Shown here piece by piece: positions 42,815-54,800 of a stretch of 64,000 bases of DNA. Positions within the stretch are counted from its first letter, which is position 1. Each line of letters begins with the position of its first letter. The notes under the pieces were generated by a model. The model made no database searches. It was not told the origin of the DNA and saw nothing but the letters and a program-made list of their open reading frames with translations. Source of the DNA: Brachypodium distachyon. Lineage: Eukaryota; Streptophyta; Magnoliopsida; Poales; Poaceae. The stretch spans positions 6,217,501 to 6,281,500 of the forward strand of contig NC_016135.3 of NCBI RefSeq assembly GCF_000005505.3. Reading direction: 5' to 3'. Position numbers and translations under genes: made by a program.

Positions 42815-45800
42815 ATGACCTCCCCTGTCGATCCCACGGCGGCGGCGCCGCAGTCGCCGTCCATCATCACGAACGGCGCCGTCAACGGCTTACTCCCTGG
42901 TGCCGAGGCCTTCGCCGTGCACTACCCGGGTTACCCCTCCAGTCCCGCTCGCGCCGCCCATACCCTTGGCGGCCTCCCCACCATCGCCAAGGTACTGCCC
43001 TTCAACCCTGATGACTCTCGCTTCAATTAGGCAGCGAGAGCAGACTGACATACGACTTCCGTTTGTCCTCGTTTCTACCGTAGGTCCGGAGTTCCAAGTC
43101 CCGTCTCGAGCTCCGCTTCCGTCCAGAGGACCCCTATTGCCACCCGGCCTTCGGTGAGCCCCGGGCCTCCACTGGCCTACTCCTTCGCCTCTCCAGACCC
43201 AAAGGTGATGACGCGCCGCCGCGTGCTGAGGTGGTGGCACGGGTCCGAAACGCCTACTATTTTGAAGGTGAACGCTTAAGGGCAACCTGTTCGATGAAAT
43301 GCCTTGTCCTTTTGTTACACTTGTAGAATAGCTGCCATGTCCATATACTCGGTTTTTTGGACCAGTTAGAAGTTGTGGTATGGATTTAGTTCATGGAAGA
43401 GACAAACAGACCTGTTCACATTTTTCGTCATTTGTTTTGTACCCAGCTGATTTTTCACCATTATTGAAGTACCATAATCTGCAATGAGATAAAATTAAAT
43501 CGAAATAGGCTTTATAAAGTTATGTTCTTTTTGAATGATTGGAGACAGGTTCTGATATGCCTTGCTCAAATTAAGGTATTAGATCTAGTTGATAACCTTT
43601 GGGCTCTAAAATGCATGACGTCCAGTTATTGAGAAGCACAACTGAGTTAAACGAGTGTAAATTCAAGGAAATACTTGCACGGAGGCATGTATCGTTGAGC
43701 TGGTACACTTGTCATCATTCTCGTTTTGCTCATGTACAAGTTATGCAGGTATGGCAGATTTTCAACATGTTGTTCCAGTGCAAGCTGCTAACGTGAGAAA
43801 AAGAAACCGGCCAGATTGTCCGAGTAGTAAAGATGATTTAGGCAGGGGTATATTACTTTCAGACTTTCTGTACTTCAATGATGAAATGGATTCTAGTAAT
43901 GTTACTATTTCTGATCACTCCTTTCCTCTTCTGCGTGGCAGATAAGGTAGGAGATCTAGAAACTGATGATGAAGATGCCATGATGTTAATACCACCACTC
44001 TTCTCAATAAAGGATAGTCCGACAAAGATAGCGTAAGTGATGATTGTTTCACAGTTGGCAATGACATTGAATACTAGTTTTATTCAACTTTTCTGAAATA
44101 CTATATCCATGAAAAGGTAGTTGTCATTAAAGTACTATACTTGACGGTATTTTTTTTTAGGCTTCTAGCATCGTCCAATGCACTATCGAAGAGCATGCAA
44201 AGGGGAGTTGTACGTCATCGGTGGGAGGTATATCCTGCTTGTATGTACTTCTTCTATATTTTTTTTATCTGGAACAGTGACTTTAGGTTCTCCTGATTCA
44301 TGAATGTCTACCGAAATATTATTGTGATATCATTTTACTTCTTTTGGGGAAATTATAATCTGTTCTCTCTTTCTTACCAATGCTCTAATTGGCAGTAAGA
44401 GGTTAGCGACAGGCTTCCCAATCTGAAAGCCCTTGAAAGCAGTATTTATATACATCACTATTTTCTTCACGTAAAAGATGGAGTTGGTGAGTACCTTCCC
44501 TAAAAATAGGATTTCTAATAGAGTTAGAACTGGCCAACTGGGGAGTGTGATTTTTCTTTTTCAGTAGCAACATCTGGAAATTCAGCTAGTTATAGAGAAC
44601 ACACAACTAAACAATGTGTTTTGAATTTATGCTGTTTCATGTGAGGATATTGCTAAGGGTTTAGTCACTGCTAGCTCAAACTTTCAGACGAGGGAAAAAC
44701 AATACAACCACAACAGTAAAAGAGAACCTGTGAACATAAACCTACAGGTGAACCACCCAAGGAACAATGGTATGGTCGACGAAATGTAGAGTATGTACTT
44801 ACTGTATCCAATCCCATTTTCATGTAGTATAACATAAGTTTCGTATACATCCTAGACAGGCACTGTAGTTTGTTACAAACTTCTGAGCTTTTCTAGCTTC
44901 TTGCCTTCTACTTATCTGCCTTATGCCCGTCCCTCTGTCCTCATTTACATTTGAAGTCAATACTCTTATCATCCGTGTTCTGTGGTGCTGGCAAACCTGC
45001 CTTCTTGATAGCTTATTGTGGAAGCCAATATGTATCTTGTTGTGAAAGCCAGATGTAAGAGCAAACAATTTTTCTGATTGCTGTATCTTGTGAAGATAGA
45101 CCTACCAATAACTTGATAGTGGCTATCAATGTCACAAAGGTTGGTAACTAGAACAGCGTTTCCTGTTTTGATTTCTCTTATCTTTCATTTTTATTTTCAC
45201 CACATTAAACTTCGCCATAACTTTGACTACTCCATTTGGTGATCTACCGTTTATCATTTTGAAAGCATAGCATTTAGTAATAGGTGATATACCACCTGTA
45301 ACTGCTCACACTTACCTCTATACCATATCCCTGCTATTTACTGTTGAAAGTTTTGTGGAGTTATGATCAATTTTTGTGAGAAAGATTGCCTCTGTCCCAT
45401 TAAATTTCAGGGGAATTTTGTCTTCATAGCACTCTTTAAATTACCAGGCATACTTCTATAGCATTTTGGACATTCTTGCCACCACTTCCTCTCATCCCTC
45501 TCCTCTCCTCTATTGCCTTGTTCATGGGAGATGCCTCCATTGTATTTGGTGTGAAACAGCTTATTGACTGGATTAATTATGGCTGATTTTTCTTTGGTTG
45601 CAGATGGATATTGAACCAACCCTTGCTCTTTCTTTCGACATTCAAGATATCCTTTTTTTTAGATCGTACTATCAAATTTTTCAATGTTGTTTCGTACAAC
45701 AAATAAGAAAAGAAAATCTTACATGTTACTCTGGGTTTATGAAATGTTGGATCTGCCACCTGAGTTTGCGTGTATTTGCGATCAGATGCATGCCACTAGT

Positions 45801-48800
45801 GTTCATTGCTACTTTCAGTGGTCGAGGGTAGAAAAGGACTAAAATAAAGATTACAAGAACATCCTCTTATATTTGAGAATCTCAGATATTCTTCTCAGCA
45901 AAAAATCTTATATTCTTCTTCACTTCCTCGAGCTATATTTTGTTTTTTTACCCCTCTCGAACCCTGGCCATCATGTAATTTAAAATATTGTCCTTGCTTT
46001 CTTTGTTTCCTTGAGTGGCATTTACCTGTTCCTAAGAAGATTAATTGGGAAGACCACATACCAAAGAAGTCACCAGAGTGGGGTTGGCAGATGGCTATGT
46101 GCAAATTGTTTGAGGAGCGTCCTGTGTGGCCAAGACAGTCACTTTATGAACGTTTGCTTGATGAGGGTGTGCAGGTGTCACAAGGCCAGTTTAAAAGGTT
46201 TCATTGTTTCTTTCACTCTTGTGGATTTGACTTGTATTTTGATGTGTCTTAGTCTCTTTCAACCATTGAATGCTTCATCTCATTTTGTTTCTTTTCTTAT
46301 GCTTGCTCAGCCTTCTGTTTAAAGCTGGATACTACTTCTCTACTGGTCCCTTTGGTAAATTCTGGATCAGAAAAGAATACGATCCTCGTAAAGATCCCGA
46401 GTCACGAATGTAAGCACCAGCTTCTTGTAACATATTTGTTTTCTTAGTAGTTAGTTTCCTTGAAACTACCCCCTCTTCTCAATAAATGGTGTGTTCGGTT
46501 TCTTTAGATAAGACTTTGACCAAGAATTACTTCATTAACATGTGGTTTTCTTGATGTGAAATTTATTCACCAGATTCTTCTTCAAAAGTACTTGGTGATA
46601 ATTGTGGTCTCGTATCATATAAATCACATATTAATGAAGTAATTCTTGGTCAAAACCATGTCTTAACAAAACCTAATACGCCATGTATTGAGGAAAGTAT
46701 GGAGTATGAAGTAGCAATTGCCTGCTCTGTGCAGAACCTATGAAGTATGAACAACCCCCAAAGCATAATTTGAAATGGGAACTCTTGCTGAACTATACTA
46801 GACAAATAGATTTTGCTCAACACATTGTTTGACTACCGCTATCATGTTTTTAAAGAGGAGAAATCTACAGTGCAACTATTGCTATATTTCCAACCTGTTT
46901 CCTTATGTAAATGCTTTCAAAGAGCCTAGGTGATTGTACCCTGTCAACTTATTGGGGTATGGATGGTCATTTCTAACTTTTATTGTTAAATTTTGTGGTT
47001 TCTTAGACTGCTTATGGTGGGCTGAGGACAATTATAGTGAAAAGGATAGTGACATCTCAACATTCCATCTGTTTTGTCACGGCAACAGAAAGACTTGATT
47101 GATCATTGAGTGCAAATGATAGTGGGTATCGTAGCTTTAGTTCTTTCTCTGGGGTTTTAATCGTACATTTACAATTTTCCCAAATAGGAAAAATGGAAAG
47201 ATTGGAAATAACTTTGCTATGTAGTTTCTCTTGTTTGTTTCATCCATCACCATGGTCATTATTACCTCTCGATAGAAAAACATAAACAGAAATTGAAACA
47301 GACATACTGCGACTTCTGTACCACTAAAAGGCCATTTCATTGCCAATTTGGCATTACTAGTTGTAAACTTGCACATGTCAGAGATAATTATCATACCATC
47401 TTATTGTAGTGGGACTAGAACGCAGTTGGCAATAGGAGTGTAATGCATAAGTCGGGAAAGTAGCATTTGATTCCCCTTTTCATGTTTACTTTTTCGGAAC
47501 AAAGTAGCACTTAGTAGTATTGCTGTCCTCCATTTTTTGTTAGGTCTATGCTTCCGTCTTTCAATTCGAGTGAAGTACCTGCTAAATCTGAACATTTGAG
47601 ACTCTCATTATGAACTTAGCCCAAGGATCAAGGACTAGTTGTTATTTCTAATTTACATTTTGTTTTTGTCTTGTAACTACATTTCTAGCCATTTAAATTG
47701 AAAAAATGCTGTTCGTTTGCTAGATATCAGATGATTGATTTTCGCCTGCCTCCTCAGCTAAGGAATCTTCAAACAAAAGAGCATTGTGGGTGAGTCGTAT
47801 ATCTTTCTTTTAGCTTGCATTTTTTAGACAATATCATATCACTGCATCATTCATTTTAAAGATCTGCTCACATCTGCCCCATTTTTTTCCTGCATTGGTG
47901 CCCTTTTTTTCAAAATACTTCATAATTCTCATCTTCTACATTCTTTCCTGTCTTAGTGCCTTTTTGTCAAAATATTTCATACAACTATATTCTTAGCCTT
48001 TTACTGGTGAAAGAACTTAGTGAAAAAAATCTGCGTGCCCTACTCTGTGCCCATGTTCTAAACGACATACACCTTGTAAAGGGCATGTCCTTTTAAACCT
48101 CATCCCGATATTCATGCCATACCTCCTATGTCCACCTGAATCCAACAAATGCAAGTTCATTTTAGTCAATTACAAGATTACAAGATAATATATATTTTTG
48201 CAATTCAATTTAAATGTCTGTCCAAATTTCAAGAGTACCCCAAACAGTGAATAACTATACCAATTCCTAACAGTAGGTTTCTAAGATGTGAGGAATAATA
48301 ACATGTTTCTACAACACAGAATTTTCAAGAGAAATACACAGAATTTTCATCATTTGAATAAACGAAGTTAACCGATTGTTGTAGTAAATGTTAACATGGA
48401 AAATTGTGAGGAGCTGTGTTTGAAGGCGAGTTAGGTACTTTATTTATATTGTGTTGCATCAGACTGTATTGTATGAAGTTTTCGGGCATACTGATAATGA
48501 GCATAGTTGCTGCCAATTCTAATTGTAATTTGGGTGGTACTTAGTAGTATAAGTGATTTTAAATAGTAGAAATTCCTTAATGGGTATGTAGACCAAACAA
48601 ATATAGAGGATACATGTGTTAATCTCAAACATCACGTGCATGGGAGGTGTTGAATTCTTTTGGCACGTGCCAGTTCTAATCTCAAACATTTTTCTTTTCT
48701 TTTGGCACTTAAGATCTGAAAAGTGGTCAGAGATGTGCAAGCTTGAAAGGATGCCATCCAAGAGTTTCATCTTCCTGCAATTATTTGAACTGAAGGACGA

Positions 48801-51800
48801 CTTCATTCAAGCAGAAATTAGAAAGCCTTCTCATCAACCAACTTGCTCAGTGAGTAACTAAGATATCTTCTGTGAGGCTTTTTATTACCGGCGACGTATC
48901 CAGTGAAAACTCTCAATGGGTGCAAACTTGCAAACTTCGTCCGTCCACCGTTAGATCTCGAAGATGTGGTCCAGATCAGAGGTGGGAGTCTTCCCATCAC
49001 TTAAACGTATTTTGCAGAAATCCCCTCCCACGCACTGCTTTTTTCTCCTCGTGGTCGCCCTTTGTGTTGGAAAACGATTCGACGACCTTTCCTTTCTGCC
49101 GCTGCTATGGATCCTCGACCTGCTCTTCCTCCGTCCGGTGCAGCGCCACACCGTGCTCCCCAGTCCGGTCCTTAGTGGCTCCGCGCTCCCCCACTGCTTG
49201 GTGCTCCGCGGCCCCGAGCTCCGCCGCCGCTCGGTACTCCGCCGGCGCGTGATGCCCTGTTCGATGCTGCGCCGCCCCACGCTGCCCTGTTTCGAGGTCC
49301 CTCGGCCGTGATTCCCCACGCTCCAACGCCGACCGTGATACCCAGGCTGCCACATGCCGTGATGCACAGGTCGCCCGTACTTGATGACTGGAGCTGTGCG
49401 TCCGCCGCGGGCCGTGATGCCCAAAGCTCTGCCTCCGCCTCCCAAGACTGCAATGAGGCTGCAAGCCATGATACAGAAATTCATCCTCTGATCAGTTTGG
49501 ATGGCTTCAGCACACCAAAAAAGAGAACTTCGAGGGCCCCAATTTGTGTAAGTATCATTCAAGAAACCACAGGAGAACACAAAAGTAATTTCTGCATTTC
49601 TGTACACTCACATCCATTCAAGAAATTTCTGCACATTTACATTGATTCAGGTACCGAAAAACATCAAGCATTTATACATCCATGATGGTGAAGTTACAGC
49701 CACTGCTCGTCTTCATTCAGCCCAAACATCACAGAGTTTCAGTGCAGCTCGTTCAGTACACTTCAACACCAAAATTCAGTTAAGAAGAACACCAATATTC
49801 AGTCCAACTACCCAAGTAGCCGTCGTCTGGGGCAACACCACGCGGCATGGTGACCGTAGCCGTACGGTCTCCCTTGCTGGGGGCAGCTCTCCACGACTCC
49901 ACCGCTGCCGCCAGGTTGCTGTCTTTTTTATTTTTGCGCAAACGCCAGGTTGCTGTCGCGCCGTGCCGTTGGGTGGTGGGCAGCGCAGTGGTCGCCGGCG
50001 CACTAGGCCGTAGGGTGGACGGAGCAGGGGGACAGTGCCGCCTCTGGCACCGCGTGGTGCAGCGCCGTGGACGTCAGGCCGAGATGCCGCCCCGTTCGCC
50101 GGATCGTGGGGCCGGCGCCATCGTCGTCGTCTCTGACTTCCGTCGATAGGAAAGGAGTGGGGCGGCCGAGGAGAGATGTAGAGCTCCGGCCGGGTAGCGA
50201 GGAGAGGGCTGGTCGCCGGTCGCCGGCTGCCGGCGCGGGGACAAGGGTGGGTTGCCGGCGGCCAGAATCGTCGCTGGATCGGGTGGGGAATGGGAAGACT
50301 CGCACGACCAGGAGGAGAAAAAAGCAGGGCGTGTGAGGGGGTTTCTGCAAAATAGCGTTTAAGTGATGGGTAGACTCCCACCTCAGATCTGGACCACATC
50401 TTCGAGATCGAACGGTGGACGGACGAAGTTTGCAATTTTGCACCCATTGAGGGTTTTCACTGGATACGTCGCCTTTATTACCTCTGTCCTACATAGAAAT
50501 TCTGCCTATCTGTGTAGAACATAAAAAATTGTTTGGCATGACATCCTTACTGTTACTTACCTTCTAGTGTCTGAATGAATCATGAGGTGTTATTTGGGTG
50601 AAACATAATGCTCTCCATGTCAGTTTTCTTATGAGCTCCTTGTACAATCATTAGAAATATCTTGTTCAAGAAAAATAGTACAGACCGGCTAGTTTGTACT
50701 GCAGCTGGCTCCCGTACTTTCATTGATTACTTTTAATTTATACCAATCTTACTCAACTATACTATTGCTAGAGTTGTATATTCTTTCCATGTGTTTGTTG
50801 TGTAGTGTTTTCCTCACTGTATAAGGGATTTCCTGCATATTTAGCACACCTGTATTTGTATATATATACTGGACCTTGTTCTCCAGGAAATACAAGTTGC
50901 ATATTTGCTCACATGGTATCAGTATCCAAGGTTTTTTTTTCTGGCACATACAACTCATGCTCTATTCCGTAATAGTTTGATTTTCCAGTCTCCTGATCCA
51001 GAACGGTAACCGCAATCGATCTCTCGAAGTCTTGATAAATCGATCTTCCCGATCTATTTCTCCATCCCACCCCGCTCAATTTCTCCAATCATCTGCCTGC
51101 TTGATTTCCCCACAGATCAAGATCAATCTGCTCCAATCACTGGCATCAGAGGTTAGGAAAAAGGCCCTTCTCCAACATCTCTTTGTCGGAGGACCACCGC
51201 CACTGCCTGCTGCCGGATCCGCCTGAGTGACTATGTGATACAAATCATAACTATAAACAAGTACTTGTGAATACGAACACAATGATATCAATTTTATTAC
51301 ACAAAAATTATATATTAATAGACTAATTCTTGGTCAAAGGCTCGGTCAAAGCAAACAATATAGGCCTTAATTTATGGAACAGAGGGAGTAAGACACAAGA
51401 AAAAGTAAAGAAAAAAAAACAGGTATAATGTCGTCATCATCGAGCAATACTATCCTGCCTTGGTGATTTTTGATGGTGTTAACTACAACGACTTCGTCTT
51501 GCACATGCGCCTCCACATTCGCAGACTTCGACACTGGAGTGTCGTCTCTAGCAAGGTCTCTTGTCCACCTTCCCCTGTTCTTCTGGTGGAGCCTCTGCTG
51601 CCATCAGCTACATTTTTGCTGATAAAGCTACTAGTTATGCTTCTTATGATCAGGTTATCATGGTCTACCAGGAGGCTCTAGGCTCATGTCAGGAACTGCA
51701 GTCCATCCACACTCAGTTTTACTCTGAGATTTTGGCCTTCAGTGTAATCGTCTTCCTCACCTCCATGAGCTCTCTGGCGATGTTCTATACCTGTCTGTGG

Positions 51801-54800
51801 TTGGCCAGGAGCACTCTTGTTAGCTGGCTGATACCACCGCTTATGAGTTCTTCGCTCAGAGTTCGACTGTCTGGCATCAGCTGGATGTTTTTCGCACTGC
51901 TTGCTGTCGCTCCTGTCCGTGTTGTCTGGCTATTGATGCTGATCTAGAGTTCCAGTGTGTGTATGAGTGTTTGACGCGGCTCCATTCTGAGTTTGAGCCT
52001 CGACGTGCCCAGTTCTTTGCCAGCTACCCTCGTGTTTCGTTTGGAGGCAATTACAGAGACACACACTGAGAGACTTGTCTGCATGGCGCTGGTGTACTAG
52101 CACTTTCCTCTGTACTCGCTGCTCAACCGCCTGCTACATTGACTGTTGCACCGCCTGTTCCTCGTGTGAGTGCCTTGTTTTCTCCAGTGGCTTACACTGG
52201 CGGTGATGGCCACCTTTCTCCTGGTGGTTATCCTCATCCACCCGTCCCACTGAGTCTGCACATGTTCCTGTTGCGGGCTCTCCGCCAGCGTCTCCAGGTG
52301 CTTCAGTCCTGAGGCTCCTCCTGATATGTTATCTTCTCCTCTCCCATGTGTTGTCTTCTCCTGATGCGCCATCTTTTTCTGATGTGTCGCTTTCTCCTGT
52401 CGCAGACGTGTCTTCTGCCATGCCAGCCTCTCCTAGTGAGCCATCTTCCTCTTCTGATGTGCCACCTTCTCCTACATATGGCCTACATGGTTCTGAGTTC
52501 GCCAATTGACTGGTATGGTTTTGCTGGGGCAGCTCTTTATAAGCCGACCTCCTACCTTGATGATGTTGTTCATGAGGAATGACAACATGCGATAGCAGAG
52601 GATCTTGCTGCCCTTGAGCGCACGGGCATGTGGGATCTTGTTTCTCTTCCTCCACATGTATGTTCCATCACTTGCAAGTGGTGAAGTGGGTCTATACAGT
52701 TAGGACCTGCTCTGATGGTTCTCTTGAGCACTACAAGGTTTGTCTTGTGGCTCATGGCTTTCAGCAAAAGCATGGTTGTGACCGTGATGAAACGTTTGCT
52801 CCTATGGCTCACATGACAACTGTTTGTACTCTTTTACGATGGCTTCTGTTCATCACTGGTTCGTCTCAGCTTGATGCCAATAATGCCTTCCTTAACTCTG
52901 AATTGCGTGAGGAGGTTAACGTGCATCCATCATCTGTGTATTCTGCTCCTGATGGCATGGTGTGTTGTCTTCATCGCTCTCTTCATGGTCTTAAGCAGGC
53001 CCCTCGTGCTTGCTTCACTTTTGTGGTCACAGCTGCTGGCTTTTCAATGAGTGATCATGACCCCCTTGCCTTTTGTTCCCATTTCGTCCTGTGGTTGGAC
53101 TCTTCTTCTGCATGTCGATCACATGATTATCTGCGGAGGTGACTCTTGAGTACATTGCCTTTGTGAAGGCTCGTCTTAGTGTTCTTATGTCCGATTTTAG
53201 TCATCTTTGCTACTTCCTTGCGCTGAGGTTTGCTCCACCTCAGATGTCTTTATCTCCAAGACAAGTACATCCAGGATCTTCTTGTTCATGCTGCTCTTAC
53301 TGTTGAGCGTACTGTTGAGACTACGATGGAGCTTAATGTCCACCCATGAGCTTCTGATGGTGAGTCTCTTCCTGATCAGACTCGTCATGGTCATCTTGTT
53401 TGGAGTCTTGTCTATCTAGTTGTCACTTGTCCAGATATCTTCTATCCAGTTCACATCTTGACTCAGTTGTCTCTTCTCCCACTCAGGTTCACCATGGTCC
53501 CCTCCTTCGGGTTGTACGATATGTTCTTGGGACTATCTCTCATCGTCTTCTCTTCCCATGCTCCAGTTTGTTACAGCTCCTCGCATATTTGGATGCTACT
53601 CGGGCTAGTGATCCTTCGGACCGTCGGTCGCTCTCTGCTTACTTTGTTTTTGTTGATGATTCTCTCATTGCTTACTTTGTTTTCTTTGGTGATTCTCTCA
53701 TTGCCTGGAAGATACAGTCTGCATTTTCCAGTTTGAGTGCAGAGGCTTAGTTGCCGAGCTATGGCTCTTTTGACCGCAGAGGTGACTTGGTTACGATGGT
53801 TGCTTGCAGATTTTGGTGTTTGGTCTGTACTTTCCCCGTTGTATAAGGAGTTGACTGCATATTTATCACACCTATTCGTGTACTCCCTCCGTCCCATATT
53901 AGTTGTCTCAAATTTGTCAAAATATGGATGTATCTATGCCTAAAAAATGTCTAGATAATGTTTCGACAAGTAATATTGAATGGAGGGAGTATATATATAC
54001 TGGCTCTTGGCCTCCAGCAAATACAAGTTGCATCTTTTCTTGCAACTGTGATCAAATACGAATAATTATCATTATCTGCGTAATAATCTTGATCCGTAGC
54101 TTGTACCAACAGTCCTTTGTGTGTCTAAATTTACAAACTCCTGTGTAGCATTCGACAGGTTGGTTTTCGAAGCCAATGATTAAAATCTTGAGATCACAAC
54201 TCAGCATAAGGTTCCTTTCATTATGTCCTATTGAAGATGCTAAAATCTTTTTGAGGGATGCCCGTGAAGCTATTGAAAGGTCCAAGAAGCAGGAAGACCT
54301 TTGCAGATCTAAGCAACTGAAGGAAAGGCAGGAATTCGATGAAGGTTTATTCAGTTTCATCTTACTTAATACTATCCAAATGCATATTGTTCAATACGTA
54401 TGGGCGCTAGGCGACGGGCATTGTGCAGACATAATGTATATTTCTGCATAGCAGTAAGAATATATGGCTGCCAGGCTTAAAAAATTCTTGTTAAGCTAAT
54501 TTTATGCGGGCATAGATTTTATGAACCTAGATTCATACACAGCCATGCACCTATTGCAGGTTTGAGTACATATGAGCATGCAAATTACTCCCCTAAAGTT
54601 CACAGTACTAGAGCATGTTAGAAAATTTCATGTCCAAGTAGAATCTTGTCTTATTGTCACATTTATTCATGTACACATTCTATCTTGTTCTTGTACTGTG
54701 AATTCTTTTAGGGAACTTTTAGAATGCAGAGTGCACAACCTAAGTGAGACATGCATAGAAACATAGGTTCAATTTTCATTTTCCTATTTCATGCATGCTA

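Larger units (their letters stand above)
50792..54044 (+). mobile_element. Ty1/copia retrotransposon with short LTRs in TFIIIC5 intron 10
   Basis: The 5' LTR (about 50792-50913, 122 bp) ends GCTCACA directly before TGGTATCAG, the tRNA-Met primer site. The 3' LTR (about 53817-54044) shares GTATAAGG, TGCATATTTA.CACACCT, TATATATATACTGG and CCAGCAAATACAAGTTGCAT, and is lengthened by a MITE. Gag-Pol fragments lie between, and the last Pol residues run into the 3' LTR. I could not confirm a target duplication, so the ends may be off by a few bases. Confidence 0.8.

Noticed and set aside
44397..44490. Exon-like segment in TFIIIC5 intron 5 (frame EVSDRLPNLKALESS)
   Set aside because: Including it does not preserve the reading frame, and the proteins I recall pass directly from HRWE to the next segment (EPTLAL). 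It is at most an alternative or lost exon.
45604..45660. GT-AG reading of the TFIIIC5 exon 6/7 junction
   Set aside because: I found no GT near 45646 that joins in frame to exon 7 with the conserved PKKINWED. The AT-AC pair does so exactly.
48951..49607. 218-codon minus ORF inside the Mutator-like element
   Set aside because: It runs from inverted repeat into GC-rich filler with RR/GR low complexity. Competing ORFs exist on both strands, so no protein call is justified.
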